Part shown: one piece after another, positions 19,381 through 30,603 of the stretch
How positions within the stretch are numbered: position 1 is the first letter of the stretch
Layout of the letters: each line of letters opens with the position of its first letter
Source: Seleniivibrio sp.
GTDB taxonomy: Bacteria; Chrysiogenota; Deferribacteres; Deferribacterales; Geovibrionaceae
Assembly: GCF_021209385.1 (NCBI RefSeq)
Contig: NZ_JAJOIL010000013.1
Span: forward strand, 1-64,000
Reading direction: 5' to 3'
DNA length: 64,000 nt
The notes under the pieces: generated by a model
The model's database searches: none
Told to the model about the DNA's origin: nothing
What the model saw: the letters and a program-made list of their open reading frames with translations, nothing else
Translations under genes and position numbers: made by a program

Positions 19381-20937
19381 TTGCGAAATTTCATCAGATA
19401 CTATTCGCCGGTCAGGGTATACCATGTTTTCAGGGTTATTCTGACCGTTTTTCTGATAATCAGAGGCAGCAAAAGCTTTCTGTTCGTAAAACCGCTGCCG
19501 CCTGAAAAGCTTAAAAGTAAAATCAACAGTCTAGGTGCGAGCTTTATAAAACTTGCACAGGTACTGGCAACCAGAGCAGATTTCTTTCCCGATAACTATC
19601 TTTTCTATCTGCGTCAGCTTCACGACGAGATATCGCCCATGTCCCAAAGCGACTTTGAGAAGATATACGAACGGTCTTTCGGCGGGCGGATATGTTTTAA
19701 AGAGTTTAATAAAAAGCCAATCGCAAGTGCGTCAATCGGTCAGGTTCACAAAGCAATACTTATCGACGGTACCGAGGTGGCTGTTAAACTGCGCCGATAC
19801 GATATAGAGAACGTTATCCGTGCGGATATAAACATCCTCGCGTTTTTCCAGAAGCTCTTTAAACCGATGTTCTCTGAAAATACAAAAAACTCTCTGGAAT
19901 CAGTTATTTCTGAGTTCAGCAGAATGATCATGAAAGAGGTTGATCTCAATATTGAGATGCTGAACCTCCAAAAGTTTCACGAACTCTACCCAGACAACGG
20001 AGTAAGATTTCCCATCGGTTATCCGGAATGTTCGTGTGCCGATGCGATGGTGATGTCCTTTGAGCGTGGATACAGGTTCGACGATAAAGAGAACCTGAAA
20101 AAACTGAATATCAGCTTTGAAAAGCTTATGGCAAAACTGGTTAATTTCTATGTTGACCAGTCTTTTATAAAAGGTTTCTTCCATGCCGATCCCCATCCGG
20201 GCAACCTGCTGGTAACGGAAGAGGGTGAACTTATTCTGCTTGACTTCGGTATGGTTCAAAGAATTCCGTCGAAGACCAGACAGAATATCATATCGCTTGT
20301 TAAGGCGGCAAACGAAAGGGACTTTGAAGAGTATATCAAGTGTGCCAAGAAGCTTGGCATTATCTCTATAGACGCGCCTGAATTCGGTTTGCAGGATCTG
20401 GCGGAGCAGGTGTTCGACATTCTCGACAATAACGCCCTGTCTGCTCAGAGTATGCAGTCTCTGGCATACGCGCTGATGGATTCACTGAAATCTGTACCGT
20501 ATAAACTGCCGCAGGAAGCAGTTTATCTCATGCGTATGAGCTCCATCATTGAGGGACTTGGTACGAACTATATACATAACTTTAACGGTATCAAGGATAT
20601 ATTGCCTATTCTGAAAGACAGGATGCCGGAGGCGCTTGGATTTACGGACGGGTTGTGGGAAACCGCAAAGCGCGAAACAATAGAGCTTCCTCTTACTCTG
20701 AAAAAGATTAAGAAGGTTGTTAACGACCTAAGCGGAAATAACCTGGAGGTTCGCATATCGCCTGACGATAAGGAGGCTTTGAAGCTGGCGCTGAAAAAGT
20801 ATCTGCGCCCGATCTTCGCAGGAATATTGATAATAATCACTGCTTTCTTTGTTCAGGGTTCTCAGATACCCCATCATGAATATCTTTCATACATCCTGTA
20901 TTTCGCGGGTGTACTGAAAATCACCTTTTCTGTTTAG
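19381..20937 (+). CDS. ABC1/UbiB family atypical kinase
   Basis: SASIGQVHKAILIDGTEVAVKLRR, FFHADPHPGNLLVTEEGELILLDFGMV; TTG start; two C-terminal TM segments. Confidence 0.93.
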   Translation: MRNFIRYYSPVRVYHVFRVILTVFLIIRGSKSFLFVKPLPPEKLKSKINSLGASFIKLAQVLATRADFFPDNYLFYLRQLHDEISPMSQSDFEKIYERSFGGRICFKEFNKKPIASASIGQVHKAILIDGTEVAVKLRRYDIENVIRADINILAFFQKLFKPMFSENTKNSLESVISEFSRMIMKEVDLNIEMLNLQKFHELYPDNGVRFPIGYPECSCADAMVMSFERGYRFDDKENLKKLNISFEKLMAKLVNFYVDQSFIKGFFHADPHPGNLLVTEEGELILLDFGMVQRIPSKTRQNIISLVKAANERDFEEYIKCAKKLGIISIDAPEFGLQDLAEQVFDILDNNALSAQSMQSLAYALMDSLKSVPYKLPQEAVYLMRMSSIIEGLGTNYIHNFNGIKDILPILKDRMPEALGFTDGLWETAKRETIELPLTLKKIKKVVNDLSGNNLEVRISPDDKEALKLALKKYLRPIFAGILIIITAFFVQGSQIPHHEYLSYILYFAGVLKITFSV

Positions 20938-21755
20938 TAGCTTATTTGCATACCAGCTTTTGTAAATATAACTTTGTCGCCCAGTGTCGATTTAAGAACG
21001 AATGAAGCGTCGATTCCGGTGCAGTGTCCTGTTGCAATTATTCCGATATTTTCCGCCTGAAGAGAGGCTATAACCTTATGGATATATGAACTTTCCGAAC
21101 GGAACAGGTGCAGTCCGCCTGTAAGCGAGAGTATCTTTTTATCGGGGAACAGTTTTTTCGCAAAATTAATAAGATTTTCCGGTCCGCAGTGGGTGCATCC
21201 GGTTACGATATGTATGCCTTCATCTTCGCGGACGATCAGAAACTGTTCGTCGCGGAATCTATCTTTGGACGTTATGCCGTCGATTTCAGCAAATAATTTT
21301 CCGTCGGAGTCGAAATCAACTGTTCTTTCTATTGTGCCGGAAAGGAAAATGCCTGGAAATATTTCAGTCATGCCTTTATTCAGATGCAGTTTAAATCTGC
21401 GTTCAATATCTCCTCTGGTGCCGCCGAATCCGATAAAGTCATAGGTGGTCTTGCCGTTGTCGAGTTTGAGGTGGTTTTCAAATATGTATTTTGATGCGTA
21501 GATGTCGCCGGATATCTCCGCACATTCCGCAATATGTTTTGAAAGTCCGCCTGTGTGATCATAATGTCCGTGGGAAAGGACGATACAGTCCGCATTTTCT
21601 ATACCGAGCTGCTTAACGTTGTTTATAAACCCGTCACCCTGTCCGGTGTCAAACAGTATTGTTTTACCTTTCGCTGTTATGAGGCAGGAAAAGCCGTGTT
21701 CTGCTAAAAGTCCTGTTCTGTCAACATAGTTATCAGTTATTATTCTTATTTCCAT
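20934..21755 (-). CDS. MBL fold metallo-hydrolase
   Basis: VLSHGHYDHTGGL, VTGCTHCGPENLI. Confidence 0.9.
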   Translation of the reverse strand: MEIRIITDNYVDRTGLLAEHGFSCLITAKGKTILFDTGQGDGFINNVKQLGIENADCIVLSHGHYDHTGGLSKHIAECAEISGDIYASKYIFENHLKLDNGKTTYDFIGFGGTRGDIERRFKLHLNKGMTEIFPGIFLSGTIERTVDFDSDGKLFAEIDGITSKDRFRDEQFLIVREDEGIHIVTGCTHCGPENLINFAKKLFPDKKILSLTGGLHLFRSESSYIHKVIASLQAENIGIIATGHCTGIDASFVLKSTLGDKVIFTKAGMQISY

Positions 21756-21796
21756 TGTTCATGATAACATGCAGAGCAACAGCGGCAAACAAAAAA

Positions 21797-21826
21797 AGCG
21801 GACATTACTGCCCTGCTTTTTTAATA
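21797..21826 (-). terminator. probable terminator downstream of glnA
   Basis: Minus strand AGCAGGGC...GTCCGCTTTTTTT imperfect stem plus T tract. Confidence 0.5.
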
Positions 21827-21844
21827 TTTTTTTCGATTGGCTTA

Positions 21845-23254
21845 TTAAGCGTCGAAGTAGAGTTTGAACTCGTAGGGGTGAGGTCTGCTGTCGATAGCAG
21901 ATATCTCGTTTGCTCTCTTGTACTCGATCCAGCTGGAGATAACGTCTTCAGTGAAGACATCGCCTTTAAGAAGGAAGTCGTGGTCTTTCTCAAGAGCGTT
22001 GATGGATTGCGCAAGAGAAGAGGGCATTTGAGGAATTGCAGACAGCTCGATAGGATCGAGGTCATACAGGTTTTTATCCATAGGCTCGCCCGGATCGATT
22101 TTGTTCTGGATACCGTCAAGACCTGCAAGAAGCATAACGGAGAACGCAAGATAGGGGTTGCAAAGAGCATCAGGGAATCTGATCTCAATACGTTTAGCCT
22201 TGGGAGAGGGAGAGTACATCGGGATTCTGATGGAAGCTGATCTGTTTCTTGAAGAGTAAGCCAGAGAAACGGGAGCTTCAAATCCGGGTACAAGTCTCTT
22301 GTATGAGTTAGTTGTAGGGTTTGTAAACGCAGCGATGGTATGAGCGTGTTTGATGATACCACCGATGTAGTAAAGAGCCATTTCGCTCATTCCTGCATAC
22401 TGCTCACCGGCAAAAAGAGGTTTGCCGTCTTTCCAGAGTGACTGGTGAACGTGCATACCGGAACCGTTGTCGCCGTGGAGAGGTTTAGGCATGAAAGTGG
22501 CTGTTTGTCCGTGAGCTTTCGCAACGTTTCTTACAACATATTTGTAAGTCATAAGTTGGTCAGCCATTTTAAGCATGTCAGCGAATTTCATGTCGATTTC
22601 GCACTGACCGCCGGTTGCAACTTCGTGGTGAGAGTTTTCGATAACAAGACCGAGAGCTTCCATTGTCATAACCATTTCGTTACGAACGTCCCACAGAGAG
22701 TCAACGGGGGGAGCGGGGAAATATCCGCCTTTGTTGGCTACTTTGTAGCCGAGGTTTTTGCCTTCTGCGCCTGTGTTCCAGTCGCCTTCTTCAGAATCGA
22801 TGAAGAAGTAGCCTGTGTTTCTTGTATAGTCGAACTGGATGTTGTCGAACAGGAAGAACTCTGCTTCGGGTCCGAAATATGCAGTATCAGCGATACCTGT
22901 AGACTGAAGGTATTTAACAGCTTTTTTAGCTATGTTTCTGGGGTCTCTTGAATAGGGTTCTTTGCTGATCGGGTCGAAAATGTTGCAGATCATGTAAAGG
23001 ATAGGAAGTTCTGCAAAGGGATCGATCTTAGCAGTTGAAGGATCCGGAACCATGATCATGTCTGAGTTATTGATTGCCTGCCAGCCGCGGATGGAAGAAC
23101 CGTCGAAGCCCATTCCGTTTTCAAAGAAGTCTTCGTCAACCATGTGTGCGGGGATAGTGGTATGCTGCCATGTGCCGAGGAAGTCAACAAACTTCATATC
23201 GACCATTTTGATACCGTTGTCTTTAATCATCTTGAGAACATCTTTCGGTGTCAT
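21845..23254 (-). CDS. glnA: glutamine synthetase type I
   Basis: [45 protein letters not shown] adenylylation-loop region. Confidence 0.98.
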   Translation of the reverse strand: MTPKDVLKMIKDNGIKMVDMKFVDFLGTWQHTTIPAHMVDEDFFENGMGFDGSSIRGWQAINNSDMIMVPDPSTAKIDPFAELPILYMICNIFDPISKEPYSRDPRNIAKKAVKYLQSTGIADTAYFGPEAEFFLFDNIQFDYTRNTGYFFIDSEEGDWNTGAEGKNLGYKVANKGGYFPAPPVDSLWDVRNEMVMTMEALGLVIENSHHEVATGGQCEIDMKFADMLKMADQLMTYKYVVRNVAKAHGQTATFMPKPLHGDNGSGMHVHQSLWKDGKPLFAGEQYAGMSEMALYYIGGIIKHAHTIAAFTNPTTNSYKRLVPGFEAPVSLAYSSRNRSASIRIPMYSPSPKAKRIEIRFPDALCNPYLAFSVMLLAGLDGIQNKIDPGEPMDKNLYDLDPIELSAIPQMPSSLAQSINALEKDHDFLLKGDVFTEDVISSWIEYKRANEISAIDSRPHPYEFKLYFDA

Positions 23255-23284
23255 ATTGCCTCCTGGGAATATATATGCTTGGGA

Positions 23285-23737
<453 letters not shown>

Positions 23738-23748
23738 TCAGTACCTGT

Positions 23749-24423
23749 CTATTTCTTGACCATGACAGACTTTATCAGCTCAATTCTGGTTGCTATATCA
23801 TCCGCATTTTTACCCTGTTTTATGCGGGCATTCTTAATAATTATCAGGTCTCTGAGTAAGTTAAGGCTCCATCCGTGATATTTGTCCAGTTCGAGAGCCT
23901 TTTCGGCAAGTTCTTCGGAGCGTTTCGGGTTGTCTATTATATAGTCAATGGCTGCTTTTCTCAACAGTCTTGTTTTTGTAACATCGTCAAACTTTGAGTC
24001 TGTCGCGATGTATGCCAGTTTTTCCCTGTCTGTTCCCTCTATTGTTCTGAAAGGTTCAGGCAGTTTGTTGCCGTCATATTTTTGCCCTGTGAGATAGAGA
24101 ACGCTCTGCTGTTCCTCTTCGCACGCTCCAAGGTCTGCGTACTTTTTAGCCAATTCCAGAACAGCAGGGTCTTCTTCTCCCTCTTCAAGAACGTATCTGC
24201 CAAGATATATTCTTGAAAGGTTGCAGAGTGAATCAACCTTTCTGAACTGTGCTTCCGCTTTATAGAAATAGCTTTCGGCAACTTTCGGTTCGCCTTTCAG
24301 GTAATTTTCCATATACACGTTAAAGAATCTGCTGCCGTAAAGAAAATCCGGTGAGCTTTGGGGTTTGCTTGCGCAGGAATACAGCAGAACAGCAGCTGTC
24401 AATATAATGATAAGGTTTTTCAC
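23749..24423 (-). CDS. lipoprotein of unknown function in mla-like operon
   Basis: VKNLIIILTAAVLLYSCASK lipobox; GTG start overlapping the stop of mlaD-like gene. Confidence 0.65.
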   Translation of the reverse strand: MKNLIIILTAAVLLYSCASKPQSSPDFLYGSRFFNVYMENYLKGEPKVAESYFYKAEAQFRKVDSLCNLSRIYLGRYVLEEGEEDPAVLELAKKYADLGACEEEQQSVLYLTGQKYDGNKLPEPFRTIEGTDREKLAYIATDSKFDDVTKTRLLRKAAIDYIIDNPKRSEELAEKALELDKYHGWSLNLLRDLIIIKNARIKQGKNADDIATRIELIKSVMVKK

Positions 24424-25448
24424 GGCAGTTTCACCTTTTCTTCCGCTTTTCTTGAGGTGGAGCTGTTGAACGGCCATTTCTCCTCAAGGTTCAGAAGTAT
24501 CCTGTTGGATGTATTCATGATGTCGTCTGTCTGCTGACGCAGATCTTTCAGATTTGTAGTTGTTTCAGACACATCCGTGGATATTTTATTTGTGTTTTCC
24601 ACTGTCTTCTGGAGTTTTGTGACAGTGTTGTCTATGTTGCGCGCCAGTTTGCCTATATCTTCGGCGCCGTCTTTGATGGCGAGTATACCTTTGTCAAGAT
24701 CGGCAATTGCCGGTTTTGTCTCTGTGACGCGGTCGTTGACTCCGGCAACAGCAGTATCTACCTTGTTGGTTATCTCTATCAGATTATTCTGTGTTATGGC
24801 GAGCCTGTTCATGATCGCCTCCACTTCGTTTTTAAGATAATCAGACCGGGTGAGAAAACCCACGGAACCCTCTTTTTTGGATACGTCACCGCCAAGATCG
24901 CCAAGTCCCTGCATGAGGTCTTCGATGCTCTGTCTCTTGTCTGAAACGGATGTCGTTACCCTGTCCACGTTTTCAAGAATGTTTTTAACGTTGTCCAGCA
25001 TGGGTTCAAACTTCTTTATGATGTCGGCTATCGCCTGTTCTCTTGTCAGTTTATATGTTTGTCCGTCGTCAATATCGTTCTTTGAGTCGATTCCGCCTGA
25101 AAGAACGATTGCATTGGCGCCTATGACGCCCTGTGCCTGTATCTTAGCCTGTGATTCGGGCTTGACCCATTTTTTGTAGCGGACAGGTATCTTTGCTCTG
25201 AGTTCAACAAGACCGTCGTCTCGCAGTTCGATACTGTAAACCTTTGCCAGCTGAAAACCGGAATACATAACGGGCATGCTTTTCGTCAGCCCTTCGCCGG
25301 ATTCTGATATGAAAACGACCTTGACCTTTGAGGTGAAAAAGTTCTGCGTTATAAGAAATCCTGTGAGAAAAGCAAAAGACAGTACGAGGGCTACGAAAAT
25401 GAAAAGCCCTACTTTGAATTCGATGTTTTTAAATCGCGGGTCACCCAT
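24420..25448 (-). CDS. MlaD/MCE domain protein
   Basis: N-terminal TM then KVVFISESGEGLTKSMPVMYSGFQLAKVYSIELRDDGLVELRAKI MCE domain and coiled coil. Confidence 0.88.
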   Translation of the reverse strand: MGDPRFKNIEFKVGLFIFVALVLSFAFLTGFLITQNFFTSKVKVVFISESGEGLTKSMPVMYSGFQLAKVYSIELRDDGLVELRAKIPVRYKKWVKPESQAKIQAQGVIGANAIVLSGGIDSKNDIDDGQTYKLTREQAIADIIKKFEPMLDNVKNILENVDRVTTSVSDKRQSIEDLMQGLGDLGGDVSKKEGSVGFLTRSDYLKNEVEAIMNRLAITQNNLIEITNKVDTAVAGVNDRVTETKPAIADLDKGILAIKDGAEDIGKLARNIDNTVTKLQKTVENTNKISTDVSETTTNLKDLRQQTDDIMNTSNRILLNLEEKWPFNSSTSRKAEEKVKLP

Positions 25449-25936
25449 GTGTCAAAATCCTTCTCTGTGTAATCCTGCATATCGTCAAACAGGTGTCTGT
25501 GGTTTTCATGGTCTATGATAACCGATTTTTTTAAATCTTCACAGCGTAAAAATTGGTGAAATTTCTCTTCATATTCTGCGATGTACATTCTTCTCGGACT
25601 GAAAAATACTATCCATTCCGCACGAAGATATTTTACCTGTAAATATTTGACAATCATCTTCTGGTAATCGTTCAGCTGGTTGTTCCGGAAGTGCATGATA
25701 TCTTTTAGTCCGAAGTTCTCAAGGTCTTTTCCGACTATGTCCAGAGCTTCGGAATAAGTTATTTTGTGGTGATATGTCAGGGGAAGAAGAATATTTTCTA
25801 TCACCGACAGATTGCCTATTATAGGGAAAAAAGAGGATACAAGACCGACACGCTGACTTTCGACAATCTGCATGAGGGTTTTAAGCCACTCTTTCATCTG
25901 TTCTTCGGATTTATAATATATCAGATAGTTGTTCAT
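25409..25936 (-). CDS. degenerate ABC-transporter ATPase-like protein in MlaF position
   Basis: SSFFPIIGNLSVIENILLPLTYH resembles Q-loop region of MlaF; no Walker A; LNDYQ in place of LSGGQ; overlaps mlaE-like and mlaD-like genes. Confidence 0.65.
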   Translation of the reverse strand: MNNYLIYYKSEEQMKEWLKTLMQIVESQRVGLVSSFFPIIGNLSVIENILLPLTYHHKITYSEALDIVGKDLENFGLKDIMHFRNNQLNDYQKMIVKYLQVKYLRAEWIVFFSPRRMYIAEYEEKFHQFLRCEDLKKSVIIDHENHRHLFDDMQDYTEKDFDTWVTRDLKTSNSK

Positions 25937-26709
25937 ATGAACGTTCCTACCAGCTCAACAATTATAATTGCATAAAAGAGGCGCTGCATACCTCTTAAAA
26001 GTGCTATTGGAATTTCTGTAACTGCATTTCCTGTTTCCAGAGCAGTGTATATCGGTATTGACATTAAAAAATATCCGCCAAGTGCAATCTTTATAAAAAA
26101 TGCCAATAGCGTGTCAATCGTAAAGGCGTCAAAAATTGTACCTATCAGGAAATCGAATGATATATTAAGATTAAAACTAAGTATAAGATATCCGCCGATT
26201 ATTGCAATGTAGATAAAAATTACGGAGAGAACGGATAAACACACGATTCCTGAAACTATTCTTGGTATGTATAAGTAAACAAATGGGTTTATTGATAATG
26301 ATTTAATAGTGTCAATCTCTCCGTTCATCTTCATAAGCGAAATCTCAGCCGTTACAGCAGTGGAGGATCTGAGGGTGAGAAGCACCATTGTAACAAGTGG
26401 TGCAAGGTGCTTGATTGTGATGGTTACAAGTACTGATCCGACTGCATCCTGAGCGCCGAACTGAACCATGAAAGGAGTAAGTCCGCCGACAAGTGTGAGA
26501 CCTATTGCCACAGAAACCACCGAGAACATCGGGAGTATCTGAACCCCCGTAAAATAGACCTGGCGAAGAAATACAAGATGTACAGAGGGATAGAAGATGT
26601 GAGGATTAAAACACCCTTTGAAAAAAGAAACTGTAAAGGCGAAGTATCCGATGAAGAATTGTATCGATGCGATAGCCTTTTGTCCCAGCGCCATTATGAG
26701 TCTTTTCAT
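25933..26709 (-). CDS. MlaE family ABC transporter permease
   Basis: HLAPLVTMVLLTLRSSTAVTAEISLMKMNGEIDTIKSLSINPFVYLYIPRI. Confidence 0.9.
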   Translation of the reverse strand: MKRLIMALGQKAIASIQFFIGYFAFTVSFFKGCFNPHIFYPSVHLVFLRQVYFTGVQILPMFSVVSVAIGLTLVGGLTPFMVQFGAQDAVGSVLVTITIKHLAPLVTMVLLTLRSSTAVTAEISLMKMNGEIDTIKSLSINPFVYLYIPRIVSGIVCLSVLSVIFIYIAIIGGYLILSFNLNISFDFLIGTIFDAFTIDTLLAFFIKIALGGYFLMSIPIYTALETGNAVTEIPIALLRGMQRLFYAIIIVELVGTFI

Positions 26710-26860
26710 AAAATGGATTATATATCATTCTTTTGCCGAATGGAATAAGAAATCTAGTTGACGACGATATTGAAAAAATGTATAGTAAAACGGTCTTTTA
26801 ACTTTTAATTACATCGAATAAGTTCAGAACTTATTTTTAATTATTACAGGAGTGAATGGT

Positions 26861-29800
26861 ATGGCTGAAAACAAAAAAGTTATTATCGACGGCAACACCG
26901 CCGCAGCCCACGTCGCACATGCGACAAACGAAGTAATCGCTATCTATCCTATCACACCTTCTTCGGTTATGGGAGAGATCTCTGATGAAAAGTCCGCAGT
27001 GGGGGAAAAGAACATCTGGGGTTCTATTCCGAAGGTTGTTGAGCTTCAGTCCGAAGGCGGAGCTTCCGGCGCGGTTCACGGTGCTCTTTCCGCAGGCGCA
27101 CTGACAACCACTTTCACCGCTTCTCAGGGTCTTCTTCTGATGATCCCTAACATGTACAAGATAGCGGGCGAGCTGACACCCACAGTTTTCCACGTTTCCG
27201 CAAGGGCGCTTGCCACGCATGCTCTTTCCATTTTCGGCGACCATTCCGACGTTATGGCCTGCCGTCAGACAGGATGGGCTATGCTGGCTTCCAACAATCC
27301 GCAGGAGGTTATGGACTTCGCTCTCATATCTCAGGCGGCTGCTCTTGAGGGCAGGGTTCCCGTTCTCCACTTCTTCGACGGTTTCAGAACTTCTCACGAA
27401 CTTCGCACAACCATCGCGCTGACACACGACGAAATGAAACAGATGATCTGTGACGATCTTGTCATAGCTCACAGAAAACGTGCTCTTAACCCTGATATGC
27501 CTACTATAAAAGGTACTTCACAGAACCCCGACGTCTTCTTCCAGGCGAAAGAGACTGTGAATAAATACTATCAGGACTTTGCAGCCATCATGCAGAAGCA
27601 GATGGATAAATTTGCCAAGATGACAGGACGCGCATATAACCTTGTTGACTACACTGGCGCACCCGATGCGGAAAAAGTTCTTGTTATTATGGGTTCCGGT
27701 GCTGACGTTGCCGAAGAGGCGATCGAGTACATGAACGCATGCGGCGAAAAGGTCGGTCTTATTAAAATAAGACTTTACAGACCTTTCCCCCTTGAGCAGT
27801 TCATCGCGGCACTGCCCAAAAAAGTTAAGAAGATAGCAGTTCTTGACAGAACTAAAGAGCCTGGTTCCATCGGCGAACCCATGTATCTTGATGTTCGTAC
27901 TGCAATCGGCGAAGCTATGCAGAAAAAACTGTTCGTGTTCGACGGATATCCTACAATCGTCGGCGGACGTTACGGTCTGGGGTCAAAAGAGTTCACACCC
28001 GCAATGGTTAAAGCTGTGTTTGACAACCTTGATGCGAAAGAACCCGTTAACGGATTCACCGTGGGCATCGTGGACGACGTTACAAATCTCAGCCTTAAAC
28101 ATGACGAGAACTGGCTTACTCCTCAGGACGACGTTTTCAACGCTATGTTCTTCGGTCTCGGTTCCGACGGTACCGTCGGTGCGAACAAGAACTCCGCAAA
28201 GATCATCGGCGACCTGACAGACAACACAGTTCAGGCTTACTTCGTATACGACTCGAAAAAAGCAGGTTCAATGACAACATCACACCTGCGTTTCGGAAAG
28301 AGAAATATAAAAAGCTCCTATCTTGTTCAGAAAGCAGACTTTGTTGCATGCCACAACTTCTCATTCCTTGAAAAGTACGACATGCTTAAATATCTCAAAC
28401 CCGGCGGTACTTTCCTGCTCAACAGCCAGTACGGAGCCGACGAGATATGGGCGCATATCCCCGAAACTGTTCAGAAACAGATAGTTGCCAAACAGGCGAA
28501 AGTTTACACCATCAACGCAGTTGATATAGCAGAGAAGATAGGTCTCGGTTCACGTTACAACGTTATCCTGCAGACAGCTTTCTTCAAAATATCCAACATT
28601 GTTGATTTCAGCATAGTTACTGAATCAATCAAGGATGCAAATAAAAAGACATACGGCAGATACGGCGACAAAGTTGTTAAAATGAACAACGATTCCGTTG
28701 ACGCGGGGTCAACTGAACTGTTCGAGGTTAAATACCCCGGACAGGGCGGCAAACCTTCCGGTGACGAAATTGAATTTCCGCTTATCAATAACTGTGTGAC
28801 AGACCCCACAGCCAGCGAATTTGTTAAAGGGACAACAAGCATGCTTGTCGCTATGAGAGGCGATGAGGTGACTGTCGGTCAGATGCCGCAGGACGGAACT
28901 TTCCCCACAGGCACTGCCAAGTTTGAGAAACGCAACATTGCGGTTCACATCCCTGAGTGGGATACTGAACTTTGCATCCAGTGCGGAATCTGCTCATTCG
29001 TATGTCCTCACGCCGCTATCCGTACAATGGTTTATCCCGCAGCGGAACTTTCAAAAGCTCCTGCCGCTTTTAAATCAATGGATGCGAAAGGCAAAGAATT
29101 CGACGGCATGAAATTTACGGTTCAGGTTGCTCCCGAGGACTGTACAGGCTGCGGCGCTTGTGTTTACAACTGCCCCGCTAAAAGCAAAACAGACCCCGAA
29201 CACAAAGCCATCAACATGAAATCTCAGCTTGCTCTGCGCGAACAGGAAATGAAAAACTTCGAGTTTTTCCTTTCTCTGCCGGAGCTTCCCAATGAAAAAT
29301 ATAACAAGGCGACCCTTAAGGGTTCACAGCTTTCTCCCCACATGTTCGAGTTTTCCGGCGCATGTGCGGGTTGCGGCGAAACGCCTTACATCAAACTGCT
29401 CTCCCAGCTTTTCGGTGACAGAGCGCTCATCGCCAACGCCACCGGCTGTTCATCAATCTACGGCGGTAACCTGCCCACAACTCCTTACACTACGAGATGT
29501 GACGGCAGAGGACCTGCATGGTCAAACTCACTGTTTGAAGATAACGCAGAGTTCGGCTACGGAATGAGACTGACTGTTGACAAGTTCAACGAAATGGCTC
29601 TGGAACTGCTTGATAAACTTGCAGGAAAACTTGACGCTAAACTTGTTGAGGCTATCAAAACAGCAGAACAGAAAGACCAGCTTCAGATTGAGGCTCAGAG
29701 AACAAGAGTTGCCGAGCTTAAAAAAGCTCTTGAGAAAGTGGGCGGAGACGATGCGAAAAACCTCGCTTCAATAGCCGACTATCTGGTTAAAAAATCCGTG

Positions 29801-30451
29801 TGGATCGTGGGCGGCGACGGCTGGGCATATGACATAGGTTACGGCGGTCTTGACCACGTTCTTGCATCCAACGAGAACATCAATGTTCTGGTTCTGGATA
29901 CAGAAGTGTACTCAAACACTGGCGGTCAGGCTTCAAAATCCACACCTATCGGCGCACAGGCCAAGTTCGCGTTCTCCGGTAAAGCGGCTGAAAAGAAAGA
30001 CCTTTCAATGATATGCATGACATACGGACATATCTATGTTGCCAAAGTTGCTCTTTCAAACCCTGCTCAGGTAATTAAGGCGTTTGTTGAGGCAGAGGCA
30101 CACGACGGTCCTTCAATCATCATAGCTTACTCACACTGTATCGCTCACGGTATCAACATGACATCCGGTGTTGAAGACCAGAGAAAAGCGGTTGCATCAG
30201 GCTACTGGCCTCTGTTCCGCTTCAATCCTGCGCTTCGCGAAGAGGGTAAAAACCCCCTTACTCTGGACAGCAAGGAGCCTACGATTTCGCTTAAAGAATT
30301 CATGGCTACAGAGAACAGATTCCGTGTCGTACAGAAAATGTTCCCTGAAAAGGCTGACGCTATCGTTAAGTTTGCAGACAGAAAGTCACGTCAGAGACTT
30401 AAACTGTATCAGGAACTTGCGAAAGTCGATTGTTCAATCGAAGAGAAATAA
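26861..30451 (+). CDS. nifJ: pyruvate:ferredoxin (flavodoxin) oxidoreductase
   Basis: YPITPSSVMGE, two 4Fe-4S motifs (CIQCGICSFVCPH, CTGCGACVYNCPA), TPP domain GCSSIYGGNLPTTPY, DTEVYSNTGGQASK. Confidence 0.97.
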   Translation: MAENKKVIIDGNTAAAHVAHATNEVIAIYPITPSSVMGEISDEKSAVGEKNIWGSIPKVVELQSEGGASGAVHGALSAGALTTTFTASQGLLLMIPNMYKIAGELTPTVFHVSARALATHALSIFGDHSDVMACRQTGWAMLASNNPQEVMDFALISQAAALEGRVPVLHFFDGFRTSHELRTTIALTHDEMKQMICDDLVIAHRKRALNPDMPTIKGTSQNPDVFFQAKETVNKYYQDFAAIMQKQMDKFAKMTGRAYNLVDYTGAPDAEKVLVIMGSGADVAEEAIEYMNACGEKVGLIKIRLYRPFPLEQFIAALPKKVKKIAVLDRTKEPGSIGEPMYLDVRTAIGEAMQKKLFVFDGYPTIVGGRYGLGSKEFTPAMVKAVFDNLDAKEPVNGFTVGIVDDVTNLSLKHDENWLTPQDDVFNAMFFGLGSDGTVGANKNSAKIIGDLTDNTVQAYFVYDSKKAGSMTTSHLRFGKRNIKSSYLVQKADFVACHNFSFLEKYDMLKYLKPGGTFLLNSQYGADEIWAHIPETVQKQIVAKQAKVYTINAVDIAEKIGLGSRYNVILQTAFFKISNIVDFSIVTESIKDANKKTYGRYGDKVVKMNNDSVDAGSTELFEVKYPGQGGKPSGDEIEFPLINNCVTDPTASEFVKGTTSMLVAMRGDEVTVGQMPQDGTFPTGTAKFEKRNIAVHIPEWDTELCIQCGICSFVCPHAAIRTMVYPAAELSKAPAAFKSMDAKGKEFDGMKFTVQVAPEDCTGCGACVYNCPAKSKTDPEHKAINMKSQLALREQEMKNFEFFLSLPELPNEKYNKATLKGSQLSPHMFEFSGACAGCGETPYIKLLSQLFGDRALIANATGCSSIYGGNLPTTPYTTRCDGRGPAWSNSLFEDNAEFGYGMRLTVDKFNEMALELLDKLAGKLDAKLVEAIKTAEQKDQLQIEAQRTRVAELKKALEKVGGDDAKNLASIADYLVKKSVWIVGGDGWAYDIGYGGLDHVLASNENINVLVLDTEVYSNTGGQASKSTPIGAQAKFAFSGKAAEKKDLSMICMTYGHIYVAKVALSNPAQVIKAFVEAEAHDGPSIIIAYSHCIAHGINMTSGVEDQRKAVASGYWPLFRFNPALREEGKNPLTLDSKEPTISLKEFMATENRFRVVQKMFPEKADAIVKFADRKSRQRLKLYQELAKVDCSIEEK

Positions 30452-30463
30452 TTTCATAATCAT

Positions 30464-30540
30464 ATGAGACTGCCGCAGGCTTCGCCCTCGCAGAGACGTT
30501 AATTCGTCTTCGCGAGGAGCGGAGCGACGCGGCGATCTCT
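30464..30540. repeat. long imperfect palindromic (REP/MITE-like) repeat, copy A
   Basis: GAGACTGCCGCAGGCTTCGCCCTCGCAGAGACG-TTAATT-CGTCTTCGCGAGGAGCGGAGCGACGCGGCGATCTC; near-identical inverted copy at 33101-33178. Confidence 0.85.
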
Positions 30541-30603
30541 TTTTATTGGTTTCAATAAGAGGCGCATTTTTTACCCGCCTCAAACTGCTCGATTTAAAAT
30601 CTT

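Noticed and set aside
26837-27472. 211-aa minus-strand ORF antisense to nifJ 5' end
   Set aside because: Overlaps a clear PFOR start; no domain evidence.
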